A stretch of DNA of 64,000 nucleotides, from positions 5,310,170-5,374,169 of the forward strand of contig CM070596.1 of NCBI GenBank assembly GCA_036346395.1, given 5' to 3'. Of the stretch, positions 20,804-32,490 are shown one piece after another. A model generated the notes under the pieces. It was not told the DNA's origin. It made no database searches and saw only the letters and a list, made by a program, of their open reading frames with translations. This stretch comes from Hsuehochloa calcarea (lineage: Eukaryota > Streptophyta > Magnoliopsida > Poales > Poaceae). The stretch's first letter is position 1. The number at the start of each line of letters is the position of its first letter. The translations under genes were made by a program, and so were the position numbers.

Positions 20804-23635
20804 TGTGACACCCTCAAAATTTCAGTGAATATTTCTTTCCCTGAATTTTATCAGAACTATTTGGGATCTTATTAAACATTTGCCGATTTGGTTGAATTAT
20901 TTTGCTAAACCTGCTTTTCTGGGAACCTCCCATTTTCAGCTCCGTCTAAAATCCACCTTTCGTTTTTTAAGGACGCCTCCTTCTTTCGAACGCGACACAT
21001 TTTCAAACCTGCCGATCGAGTGCCTTCGACCGAGACACTGTTAACCGCGCACTGCCGCCAGCAAGCTTACGTAGCCAAGTCCCAAATTCACAGCCATCAC
21101 TTCGTACGTCGTCCCATTCTAAACTGGCCTGGGAGCTCTAACAGGCTCAGCACATCCTCATCCTTAGGTTAGGTATAATAGGATGACATCAATATAGGTC
21201 TCTGCCATGTAAAATTTAAACTGATATAGATGAAATAGAATAAAAAGAGATATAGATATTTTATCTACAATTTTGTAATGACTGTATCACCAGAACTAAT
21301 AAGAAAATATCTTAGTCCATAAAAAAAGCACTAGTGCTCACTCCCAGCGAGCTCCATGGGCCCACGTTCCATAGCTCTCGTCGCCAACACTCCCTAGACC
21401 TCCTGTGGTACCCCGTTTATTTACATGAGTAATTAAAATGTAGTGGGGTTTTCACAAAAAGAGAAAGGCGGCAGCCCTTACCTAGCCGTCACCCTCTACC
21501 GATGTCGCACCCTGCCTGCTTCAAAACCAGCTGCTGCCCTCGCTGTTTGTGTTGCGTGGTTGTGCCTTCGAGCCTACATGTAGCCGCCGCCATGCATGCA
21601 TGCTGCTGCCTGCGCTAGTTTTGCTGCTAGCTTCTCTCCTGCACGCTACATGCTGCCTCTTGCCGCTAACACTGCATGCCCATGCTTTTCCTGCAGCTGA
21701 TTTCTCTGCATGTTGCATGGCATGTGCTGCTACACTGATTTCTCTATCGTATGCATGGTTGTGCAGCTTCTGACCAAGGAGAAACCAATGCTGATAAGGA
21801 GAAGAAGAAGAGGAAGGAAAAGAGGAGGTTCTTCGCGGGTTCTCCGATCCGTTGTGCTCATCAAGGGTAAACCTTATTAATCCCAAAGATTTACTTTAGA
21901 TTAATCGTTGTTAAGTTCGTAGATTGTTTGTCTTAGGGGAAGATTAATTTTCGGTCTGCCCTAGTTCGTCGAGGTAGTTACAGAACCTTGCAGGTGTAAG
22001 TCGGGGTAGTTAGGTTTGGATTCAGAGGTTGATCCAATTAGATGAAAGTTAGATAATCTTGTTAGCTTTCTAGGAAAGTCTAGATCATTAGAATCGGAGT
22101 AGCGAGAAAGAAGTTACGTCCTTGGAAGGCCATTGTCTAGAATTTGGACGTAGCTGGCAAACGTCATTAAGATTGATCAGTTTCATCTAGTAGGTGGAAA
22201 AATTAAAATATGGTGGTAAGTTGAATAATGTAGAAAATTTTGAGTATTTTCCAGAATAGATATCGTTCATATATTTTCAAGTTTTAGAATTAAGGATATA
22301 AAATTATGAAGCGGACTGTCCCGACAGATTCTGGGACGACATTCGGGGAAGAAACGGGGCAGAAAACGGTAGAATCAGAGGTTTGTCACAACTAGGAGGT
22401 TGTATATTTTTTCTTAAGGATGCTATACAGTCTTGGTTGGTTGAATTTAGAGTTTGTATGATTAAGTTAGAGCTATTTTACTATTGGGACAGCGGGTAGT
22501 GCGTCCGGTTGTTTTGGGTTAATTGAGTCGGTTTAGCGTAGACGTACGATAACGATTAGTGTAACATGTGAGTGTTGTGATTTTTAAAATATGTTTTGAA
22601 TTATTTTTCCAGGAAGTGTGTCCTCTTGTGCCCTACCGCCACCTCGCTATTCAGCTCCAAAGGGATAAAGAGGCAAGTGCATGGTAGACAATATTCGATG
22701 GTTGATCGTTGTGTTCTCTATCGCTCATTACCATTATATTGTTCATGTTTTTATCTTATTTAATTGCATGTAATGTGAATGGTCATGATATTATTTGTAT
22801 TGATGAAATTGAGAATGTTGGATGATAGTATATTTGATGAATACATGAATACCTGTGCATTCATAAGCATCATTGCATGAAGAGAAGGTGATCATGGTGA
22901 TCACATATCTATCTTGTTGGTTGAGACTCCATAGGAGTGGAGGAGATCCCCGATCCTTTTGGGGGAAGGGCTTGAGAGTGAACATTGTCGCGAGTGTTCA
23001 CTCACGCTACACCGGTATACGCGAAAGAAGTGCATATGGACATGTAGCATAGGGATGCATTAAATGAAAAGAGAATTCGATAATTGAGTATGATAAGAAA
23101 GATATGATAATAAAGAAAAGAAGACAGTTGATGTTGTTGATGATGATGATATTGTTTACAATTTATTAAACATTATTCACTATTTATTATTATATTTGCT
23201 GAGTTGTTGACTCACCCTTGCTCTATTGTTGTTTTTAGGTGACCGTTGACGAAGTTGCACATGGGAAGGGATAGCGCACTTGGATCCACATCATTCACAT
23301 GATTACTTGATTCATTGGATATGAGAACTCATTCTATAGTTTGATGATTTATAGCTATGATATGATAGTATTGCTTAGCCTTAGAAGATAGATTGGAGTT
23401 GATTATTCATTTAATGGACTTTATTCTATTGGTTTGCGTAAATCTTGGTTTATTATATTGTCATGCTTCCAAGGGAATAATTATCTATGATTATTATATC
23501 GTTATACTTGTGTCAATGTGACACGTGGATGGGTTTTACCATTGATATGCTTGCTATAATTTAGTGTTAATTGATATTAAAATTGATAGTTAGTGTAGTT
23601 TAATTTCGAGCTCCGTGTTGGGCCGAGGTATTACA
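20804..23635 (+). mobile_element. LTR (about 2.8 kb), sense on plus, no internal region
   Basis: It starts TGTGACACCCTCAAAATTTC, resembling the TGTAACATCCCAAAATTTG start at 25519, and ends GGCCGAGGTATTACA, resembling the chromovirus LTR end CCGAGTATTACA. The hairpin GAGTTGTTGACTC lies at 23201-23213, about 430 bases before the end. TACACCGGTATACGCG at 23008-23024 also has a counterpart in the chromovirus LTR (53177). The flanking 5-mers (GAACT and CCACC) do not match, so the boundaries or the insertion history are uncertain. An AT-rich segment at about 21165-21345 may be a MITE insertion. Confidence 0.55.
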
Positions 23636-25518
23636 CCACCCCATACTACATCGCCACCGTACGTCCCTAGGTTGTCCTAGATCCCCAAAAGCCCACCAGC
23701 CCATCAATGTCCCCACTCGATCGGCCGCTAGAGCTCGATGCAGGAGTGCTCTAGCTTCTTCACCACGCCTAGTCCAATACTCCTGCTAGGTCACCTCCAA
23801 CCACCTCCTCCTCAATTTCCACCACCATTCATGCTGCCTGGCTTCCCCTGCAGCTCATGCACCCACCTGTTGGCCCTCCCCACCGTTGGAGCTCGATCAC
23901 CAGTACATTGAATCTAAAATTCCCAACCACCAACTAAATTGAGTTACGATGCCCACGCATGCATTGATTGCCTAGTGCCCTCCAAACAAACAAGATTTGA
24001 GGAGTAAAAATGTTTGTGGTTCTGATACACCACGTGGAGGTCACCTCATGGTTTGTGATGAGTAATTGACTTTGATTTGTATGTATTGTTGAAGTTTTAG
24101 TTTGGTTTTGAGACGTTTGCTTTATGGAGTTTGTGTGTAAACAAAATATTTGATCGGCCCATTTTCTAGAAAAGTTGTAAACTGGAGTCAAGGTTGTTTG
24201 GACTATCCAATGTGGCTTTGGATGGTCCGATCGAAGAGCTAGGACTATCCAATCCAAGGATGGATGGTCCAAATGGCTTTGTTGAGTATGTTTATGATGT
24301 TTAGAGCTAATGGTGAGTTGTTTACGATGAGATCATGCTATGCATGTCTTTGCTTGAGGTTTGGTGCATAGCTCGGGAGCCATGAGTTTGTGTTAGGACT
24401 TGGCAAAGCTTGGGAGCATGTAGGTTATTGCATATGGACTACATGTTGCATGTTTGACTAATGTGAGTCAAGTTGTGAAGAACTTATGCCCGGACATGGT
24501 TTATTTGTCTTTGTGTGTGCAGATGACTCGAGGTTGCTTGTGAGTATGGATATAAGTAAGTTTGAGGATTGCACTGCCGCAAGGACCTCGTGAGGCTTTT
24601 TGCGACATGGTTGGGCGAACCATGATGGTCTTGAGTGAATGAGCATGGCGATGCTTAAGATGAGATGAGTGAGGCGCACATGGTGCATTGTGAGCCATGT
24701 GATAACTTTGTGGCATGGTGATGCTTCCAGGAGTGAAGCATGGAAGTATGTATCCTTTGATCATCAATTGTGTCAATTGATGATTATGTGTGTTATGTGT
24801 GCTACGTGACAGGTTTACTTATCAGTGATGGTTGTATGTCATGGTGAGGCAAACGGGACTAGGACTAAGCTAGGAGAGCTTAGGTCTAGAACAGTCAAGG
24901 GATCGGGAATAAGCTAGGAGGGCTTAGATCCAGAACGATCAATATGTCGTCGAAAGATGACCGAGGATAGCAGAGCGGTTACAAGCCGTAGAGACAAGGA
25001 ACCAGAGCAGGAGCTACTAGTAATGGACATTGTGGGAAATGACAAGATGGGCCAGGACTAAGCTTAGGGAGGAGCTGAGATCCATAACGGTCAAGAAAGC
25101 CGGGTGCCGTCATGGTGAAAGATGGTGCGCTGAATGACTTGAATTGGTGCAAGTGAGGTGGTGGTCCAAAGCCAGAGAGAGTTCCCAGTTGGGTCAGCAA
25201 GCACTTGAACACATGTGCATTCATAGAGAATACATGTGATGATCATTGGAGGAAAAATCTTGACGAGGTCAAGGTCAAGAGGAAGCTTCGGTAGACGGGT
25301 GATATATTCATAGAGAAGCCAGCTACTGTGAAGATGTATTATAGCTATAGGAATGTGTGTATGGCGTAGGGATCGCGATAGCTTTCCAACGCATCCAAGA
25401 ACACGTGAATCAGATATAGTATAAGGGAGATATGACCAGTTTTGTAAGCGGGTACTGGGTCTACCCGAAATAATGTTAACTCGTTGTAAGTTTTGAGTAG
25501 GTGAGTGTGTTGTGCACC
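23636..25518. repeat. Unclassified repeat-like DNA (left of nested LTR)
   Basis: No gene is supported. Repeated phrases such as GGACTATCCAATGTGG / GGACTATCCAATCC and GGATGGTCC (24200-24270), and paired AGGACTAAGCTAGGAGAGCTTAG-type lines (24856-24930), resemble LTR or leader sequence of a retrotransposon. It may be one arm of an element split by the LTR at 25519, with the other arm at 30422-31480, but I could not confirm the join. Confidence 0.35.
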
Positions 25519-26411
25519 TGTAACATCCCAAAATTTGAGTTTTCATAAATCTTTTTGTGTAGATTAGGTCCCTAAAAAATTTCACCGATTTTTCTTGAAT
25601 TAATAAAGCTTAATTATGGATTTTAAAAATTAAAATAATTTAATTTGATTAATATAAACTTCAATTAAATAAAAATAGTGTTAGTTGGGTTTCTTGTGTT
25701 CCAAGGATTTTTCCTGAATTTTCTTGAATTTTTCAGAGTTTGTTTGGTATTTATTCGAGCCCATTTGATTTTCCAAGCCTTTTCTTAATTAGGAAATCAT
25801 TTCTAAATTCATTTTATCTTCGTGGGTTGAATTAGTTCGACCCACTCATTTAACACCCTCTATCTCCACCGGCCCACCTGATTCCCCAGCCCAGCCCAAA
25901 CTACTCACCTCGTCACTCGATTCCTTTCCCGCCTTGCCTTGAGCCTACGCCACCACTCCAGCCGCCATCGTCCCGGTCCAACTACCGCAAACCCTAGGGG
26001 ATCTCACTCCAGCTTGCTTCGTGCCTCCCTCGCCCGACCCCACTTGCTAGCCATCGCCGGTGCTACACATGTGGGTGCGACGCGGACACGTCACCACCCT
26101 AGCGTTCGTGCCCCGCACGCACGCCAAGGCCGCCATAAACAACGTCGCGCCCCGTGCGCACCTACTCCGCCTTATTGTGTCGCCTCTCGTGCCCTAGTTG
26201 CCATCGTCAGAGATCCCACCGTGCACCGCTGCCCCGACCTTCTTCTACAAGCCCAGCGCCACCATGCCGCTCTTGAACTCCTTCGTTGACGCTCCTCGGT
26301 TCGTCGCGTCTGTGTCAGTGACACCCGCGCGCCCTGTCAGCACCGTTCGCCACCTCATCCGCCCTAGCCACCCATCTCCACGTGTACGCCACACAAAGCG
26401 CCACCTATACC
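25519..26411 (+). mobile_element. LTR 5' part (split by insertion)
   Basis: It begins TGTAACATCCCAAAATTTGA, the same start type as the LTR at 16009, and passes into GC-rich U3-like sequence. It is interrupted at 26411/26412 by a different element and appears to resume near 28256, continuing to 30421. The 5-mers flanking the whole are GCACC and GTATC, which differ by two C-to-T transitions and so are compatible with an old target duplication. Confidence 0.5.
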
Positions 26412-28255
26412 TGTTGGACTGAAACGACGACTAGAGGGGGTGAATAGGAGCACGATCTCTTTTCACCAAGATCGGATTCAACACGTATTTCACTCCGATA
26501 GCTATGAGAGCTATGAAGATCAATATATAAGCATAGCAGAAGTCTTGTATTGAATCCAATCGAACCCGAGCAAAACAACCAAAATCAACAATGGCTCAAT
26601 TTTCTAGTGTTGGGCGGTCTGACCTCTATTTCAATAGCGGTCTGACCTCCAACCTGATGAATAGTAAAATTAGCCCAAAAAATAAAGTTGTAAATAGGTC
26701 TAACTTTTGATCTACAACTCCAAACTCGATGAAACTTGGAACACATATTTTCTAGGATATCAGGAACCTATTCCAATCAAAGATCGTGAAGATCCTTGGC
26801 AAAGTTCTGACCTTTTTTCCGTTTGAGTGAAGAATGGTTCAAAACCGAGTCAAAATGAAAACTAGATCCAAAAACTTGCTCATGGGTTAGAGATGATCCT
26901 AGATGAGTTCCCACGTGTCACAGCAAGCAAGATTGGAGGCATAAACCAAAAGAAAACTTGAGAATCAAAGAAAGCCCCAAAATCATAAAATATAGAGAAA
27001 GAATGAAAAAAGACTCGTCTAAAGAGAACTTGCATAGATTGATTTGTGATTGTTGCTGGTTTACAGCCACTCCATCCAGGAGGACAAAACTCAATACATG
27101 AGCACACAATCAATCTCCTCTCTAGAATCCTAACCTCTCCACTCTCTAATCTCAAAAGCAAACTAGGGTTTCAAAATAAGCAAAAAGATCCTGGAGGTGC
27201 TACAGCCCCCTCCCATATTTATAGTGGAGGCTAACCTTCTAGAAGAGTTTCCTATTAGGCACCCGTTAAGCCCACATACAAACAGGTTTAACTCACACAC
27301 GCATTTTAAAGCGTCGTCTTCATCTTCTCTTGACCTAAACCGCTTCTCCTTGCGTCGTCTTGCGCCGCGGTTTAGCCAAAAGCAATCAAGGTGGTATTTT
27401 AGTGATATTACCAAAATACCCCTTCTCGATCCTTCTCCAGAGACCAAGTCCAATCTTCATGAAGCAATCCCATACTTCGCCATATGTAGGTTGATCAACG
27501 GCTCTCATCATGTCGGTAAGTCTCTCCCATCCGGCTCTCACCGAAACCACCATGGCACTTGCACCTACCCCCGCGCCGCTTGATGCAACACGTCGCACCG
27601 AACTCTCCGTTCGGTCATTCTTGTCCATTTTGTGCCATGCTTGAATCCAATGACTTCACCTGACATCCTCGATCGTTTTGAACCTCAGCTCTCCAAGCTT
27701 AGTCCCGATCATCCTCGCCGTTGACCTCCAAGCAACCTGCACAACAATAGACCAAGAAATTGATTCTGGAAACAAGTTCTTCGCAACTTGATCCACGTTA
27801 GTCAAAACATGCATCATGCAACATATATGCACTAAAACCCATGAACTTGACCTAACAAACAAACATCGCCGCTATGAAAGCCGACGAATCAAGTGAAAAC
27901 CGGTTAGATCGCCACTCAAGGGCCGGTTTGACCGCCGCCCTGGCCGGTCAGACCGCCCAGAAGGGACTTAGCCAAATTTCACACCTTGAAATCCAAAACA
28001 TCTCTAGAAATTTCAAACGAATAGATCTTTTGACTGGAAGCTCCAATGACTGCCGCCTATGGCCGGTCGGACCATCGACCGGATTCGATCGCAGGTGGTC
28101 GGTCGACCACCGCCTGGCGGTCGACCGCCTAAGACACGCAACATTAAAAACTTGCCGAAAACGCGTGATTCGATGAACTTTCAACGTCATTGCTAATTGT
28201 AACATCATCCTAAGATCATGAGCATATCCCCATGATATCCACACTACCTAACCCT
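26412..28255 (+). mobile_element. Element inserted in the LTR (starts TGTTGGACTG)
   Basis: The segment begins TGTTGGACTGAAACGACGAC followed by TAGAGGGGGTGAATAG, a start often seen in grass LTR retrotransposons. It contains many copies of a GGTC-(N)-GACC palindrome-like motif (GCGGTCTGACC near 26627, then a dense cluster at 27905-28135). No coding region is visible. The right boundary is set by where the LTR sequence seems to resume and is approximate. Confidence 0.4.
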
Positions 28256-30421
28256 ACACCCAAACCCACATAGATCCGGTTCACCATGAGCCAAGTCTAC
28301 GACCTGTGGACCCCACCCTATCAGCTACTGTTCCATGAACCCAGATCACTGTGGACTAGCACCTCTTCAGGGACATGTTCCATAGACTAGTGACCCACAT
28401 GTCATCCTTTCTTCCTTTTATGGAATTCTTTTAATTCCCGGATATTCTTTTACTCTAGTGGCCCCACTTGTCATTCTCTCATCTATTTCCAAAATTCCCA
28501 AAATTAAAGATTCCAAGAATATTCCTTGGCCCCACTTGTTAGTCACACATACTATCTCTCTCCCTTTTCTTTTTCATCATTTTCCTCCCAATCAAACTTT
28601 TGAGAATTCGTTCTTCCTCATACGAACTCCGATTGAACTCATTCAAGTTTTTAAATTCGTCTAAAATCAAGACCTACCTTCCAGTACCATTCAATTTTAA
28701 TTTTGAGATTATTTTATTTGTATTTTTGTATTTTTTATGCTTTCTCTCTCGTTAGACATCGTCATTCCGAAATCGCTGGAAGGAGTTGAAGGTCAAGGAA
28801 ATGAAAGATCAAAGATAAAGAACAACATCATTGTATAGTAAGGCAAGTTGTGCTTTGATTATATTGCACCCAGTTTTCTAAAATTACTTCAATTCAAAGT
28901 ATTGCATGCTAATTCAATTATTAAATGTTTTACTAGTTTAGGATTAGCTATGCAACCTATTTGATTATGCTCACCTTGTTTATTGTATTGTCATGATCCT
29001 TTGTCACCCTAGTTTGGTTAATTACTAGTTGGTATTATCATGGCACTAACGTGGGTTGGTTAGACATGATTAGTATGCTTAGTCATGCAATGGTTCATTA
29101 ATATCATTTTTAAATATTAAACTTATACTTGACTAAGTGATTATGGAATGTCTTTGTAAAAAGTTGTGTATGATATATTGTCACCTGCTGCTGGCATGTG
29201 TTGCACCTAATCAACAGGGTGAAAAAAGATTTAGAATGAGGCAAGGGAAAGGATTGTGATATGGTGGGTTGTGTGATTGGGAAATGTGAACCGTTGTGAC
29301 TTAGTTAGAAATTGACAGTCTCGCCTTGGTCAATTAAGGACTTAACTTTGTGCGTCATTGAACTGAGCCTTACAGTACGACCACATGCCTGAAAATGGGA
29401 TAGACCTAGCTAATTAAGTTATGGAGTCTCGATATTGACTACTCAGTCGTAGTAGGTTAAGCTCCATGTTAGGGTAGAGATGCGGGGTCATTCGTTGGAC
29501 CACATTTATGGACGGTGCACCGTTTACATATCCAACGATGTGTTTTGGGCTAACGAGCTATGTGCAGTTTGGTTACTGGATTAAAACTCACCGGGAGGGC
29601 CATTGTTGAGATGAAGTTTCCGAAAGGCTTTGTTATGATTACCCAATCGCATACTTTCGTATAGCGAGTCATGACAGACATGATGAGTTGATTGTATCTT
29701 GTGGGTAAAGTGTACAACCTCTGCAGAGTGTTAACAATCTATTCGAATAGCCACGTCCGTGGTCATGGACATACTCGGGGATTTCACATGAGGGGTAAGC
29801 TTTACAAAACAAATTGGGAGGGACAGCTGTGTGAATAAACTTATACAGTTGTGTGAAAGAATTTATTTAGATTAAGTGAGCTTTGTAGAAATACTTGTTA
29901 AAATATTATTGTTATTTGTTTTCAATCTATTATTCATATTCAATTGAAACTGTTGTTTTTTTTGCAAAATAACCATAGATGTCATATCTTTTGGAATAAG
30001 TCATCATATATAATTGTATTTTATGATACAACTTGCTGAGTACTCCATGTACTCACCTTTGCTATAAATAATGTTAAGTCTACAACAGAGCATCGTTGGT
30101 CACCAAGGTCAACTTCAAGGATCGTGGAGAACTAAGTCGCTCTACCCTAGTAGATTGTCTATGAGCATATGGATGGGATGCACTAAAGATATTTTGTTTC
30201 CTTCCACTGCAACTTAATTAAGATATTCACCTTCTGAGGCATTAATTGTAAGCTTTGGAGTTAAGGTCGCTACTCTGATAATTATTGTTACATATATATT
30301 TTTTAGTTATCTTTGTATATGAAATAATATTTCATTGATGTTGCCACTGTGTACTCTAGTGTGATTTTGGACTAGTGTAGTATACACAGAGGGTCTATAT
30401 TTGCATATTTGGGTCCCGACA
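28256..30421 (+). mobile_element. LTR 3' part, ends GGGTCCCGACA
   Basis: This is the continuation of the LTR begun at 25519. It carries CTCTGCAGAG and CTATTCGAATAG (29720-29752), the phrase GGTCATGGACATACTCGGGG (29762-29781), and the hairpin GAGTACTCCATGTACTC (30038-30054), and ends TTTGGGTCCCGACA. Read in reverse, its last 120 bases match the start of the LTR at 38944 closely (TGTCGGGACCCAAATATGCA in both), so the two are the same family in opposite orientations. No internal region follows. Confidence 0.65.
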
Positions 30422-31480
30422 GTATCCCACCACCATGAGATATTAGTGAGAGGGAGTGGTTGGCTTAGCCACCACTACAAAAGGAGGGGGAGATGGCTTA
30501 GAGGTTAAGCCTTTGAGAGGAAAAAGGAGGGAGAGGTAGGTTTCTCTTGGAGAGAGCTTTAGGTGAGATGAGAGCACTTGTGTTGGTGCTACCCTAGTGG
30601 TTTTGTCCTCCCAAGGGAGTAGCTGTAAACATTTATCTATAAGTGGAAATCAAATCTTGAAACTCGTTCAAGTCTTCCTCCTCTTTGTTAAGTGCTGATT
30701 TCTTGATTTGACTTGTTTGTTATGTTTCTTTCTCCCCTCTTGATCTTGCTTTTGTGCCAAGAACATGTAAGTGGTGACTATACCTTTTGGAGGTTATATC
30801 CCATCCATCTAGACACTTATTCTTGCAAGTTTTTGGACTTGCCCGGTTTTGGAGGTTGGTTATTTCTAGGGTTTTGGTATTTGGAAGGTTTTGGCTTGAT
30901 TTTGCAATGATTAGTTGAGCTAGGAGGTGTTGGTTTTGGCTTGATTTTTGCAATGATTAGTTAAGCTAGGAGGTGTTGAATATCATCCTTGGCCATATTG
31001 TCTTGAATTCATCTATGAGCTCTTCTCAATCAATGTTTTTGGTTTAGCCCGATATTGGTACCTCTTGTGCTCAAGTCAAGAAAGGTCACAACTTTAAGTA
31101 GCTCTTATTCGATTTCCTATTGAATTAGTTTCCTAAGGTGTTGATCTTGTTAGGTTTCAAGTTTCAAGTCATTTGGAGCCCTGGTGTGAAAGTAGTGCTA
31201 GTTCTTGCTTGGTTGTAGTTAGTTCTTTTTCTCCCTGTGGATCAGACTGTCAATCTCTAGTCGGGTGATCCAACTAGATGTGATTTTGTCTAGACTATCT
31301 AAACAAGACTAATTATTTTTATTGCAATCTCTTTGATTATTTTGTGTTTTTGTTACGGGTGTTTAGACTTGATGTTGATGTTCGTAACTATTTGAGGGTT
31401 GGACTATTTAGTGTGCTCTCTTTGGGGAAAGTTTTTTTTAAGAGGCTGTGAATTTGTGGGCTGTATATTCAACCATCCTT
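30422..31480. repeat. Unclassified repeat-like DNA (right of nested LTR)
   Basis: No gene is supported. There is a 40-50 base near-duplicate at about 30889-30975 (TTGGCTTGATTTTGCAATGA twice, each followed by TTAGTT-AGCTAGGAGGTGTTG). The stretch may be the right arm of the element at 23636-25518. Confidence 0.35.
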
Positions 31481-32490
31481 CTAGTTGCCTTCTTGGTCCT
31501 ATAGGTTCACTCTCCTATTTTTAAATGAATTGAAATATACTAACTTGGAAATATTTGTCTAAAATTTTCAACTCAAAAGATAAATATTTAGGAATTAGGA
31601 CACATCAACTCTTTCCCGTGGCTAATCTGTCACGCTTCATCTCGATGGTCAGTTTTTTTATTCGGGCACAGCAGCTTGCCATTCACCATGCCATGCTGTG
31701 TCGATTGCTCAGTTGAAGAGCGTATGTTTCTCCTGTTCTTGGACAAATGAATGGCGCTTTTCCTCTAGCACCTAAACACTTCCAATCTATTATTTTGAAT
31801 TGGTATGCATCTAATTCGGACGAATTTATGTCTGAAGATTTCCTTAATTTGCGATCAAATGTAGTCATATGGAATGCCATACAAGTTTCGTCTGGCCTAT
31901 AAGGATCGTTCGTTATTTGAGCTTCGCAGGGTTAGTTCTTGCTGAGTAAATGTAAAGTAGCTGGCCTTGAACATTTGCCATAATATGCTACAATAATATA
32001 AAACAAGAAAAGGACAACTATCTGATTCTAAACTCATAACATCTTTTATCGTGTCTGTACACGGTTGAAATTCAGTTCAGAGAACTGTAGCATCTCCAGC
32101 TCACAGTTTACAACAACAATGCAAGTAAAATCCACAACAATGATTTATATAAAGTTAGTTAACGGCTCTGATATAAGCTTTCTGTATCATATTTCCTCTC
32201 ACAATTTATACCTCCATTAACACACATATCACATCGGATTACTAAACTATCATTGGGAGTAGCTTCATCCTTTTGTTTCAGACTTGGGAGCCCCCTTTCT
32301 GTATAACTTAATTCACGAGCACCCTAGGTGGCAATGGCATATATCATCCTTGCAATAGCTGATTTGTGGCTTTACCAGATGAAGGTGAGTATTCATGCCG
32401 AAAAGATTAATTTGGATCTTCCACTCTACTTGACAGTTGAAACAAGACTTACTTTATCATCACGAAACCTAAAAAATCATAGATGAATCT
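31481..32490. other. Downstream flank of the RING-CH gene
   Basis: No coding region is supported; the small minus-strand frame at 31683-31880 has no recognisable character. The portion from about 32000 to 32490 is where the 3' UTR of the minus-strand RING-CH gene should lie. Confidence 0.45.

Noticed and set aside
20804..20814. ACCCT match suggesting a target duplication for the LTR starting at 14075
   Set aside because: The match would need the LTR to end TGTGAC, not CA, and overlaps the start of the next LTR; it is probably chance.
31683..31880. 65-residue minus-strand frame downstream of the RING-CH gene
   Set aside because: No recognisable motif, no neighbouring exon in phase, and AT-rich composition typical of spacer.
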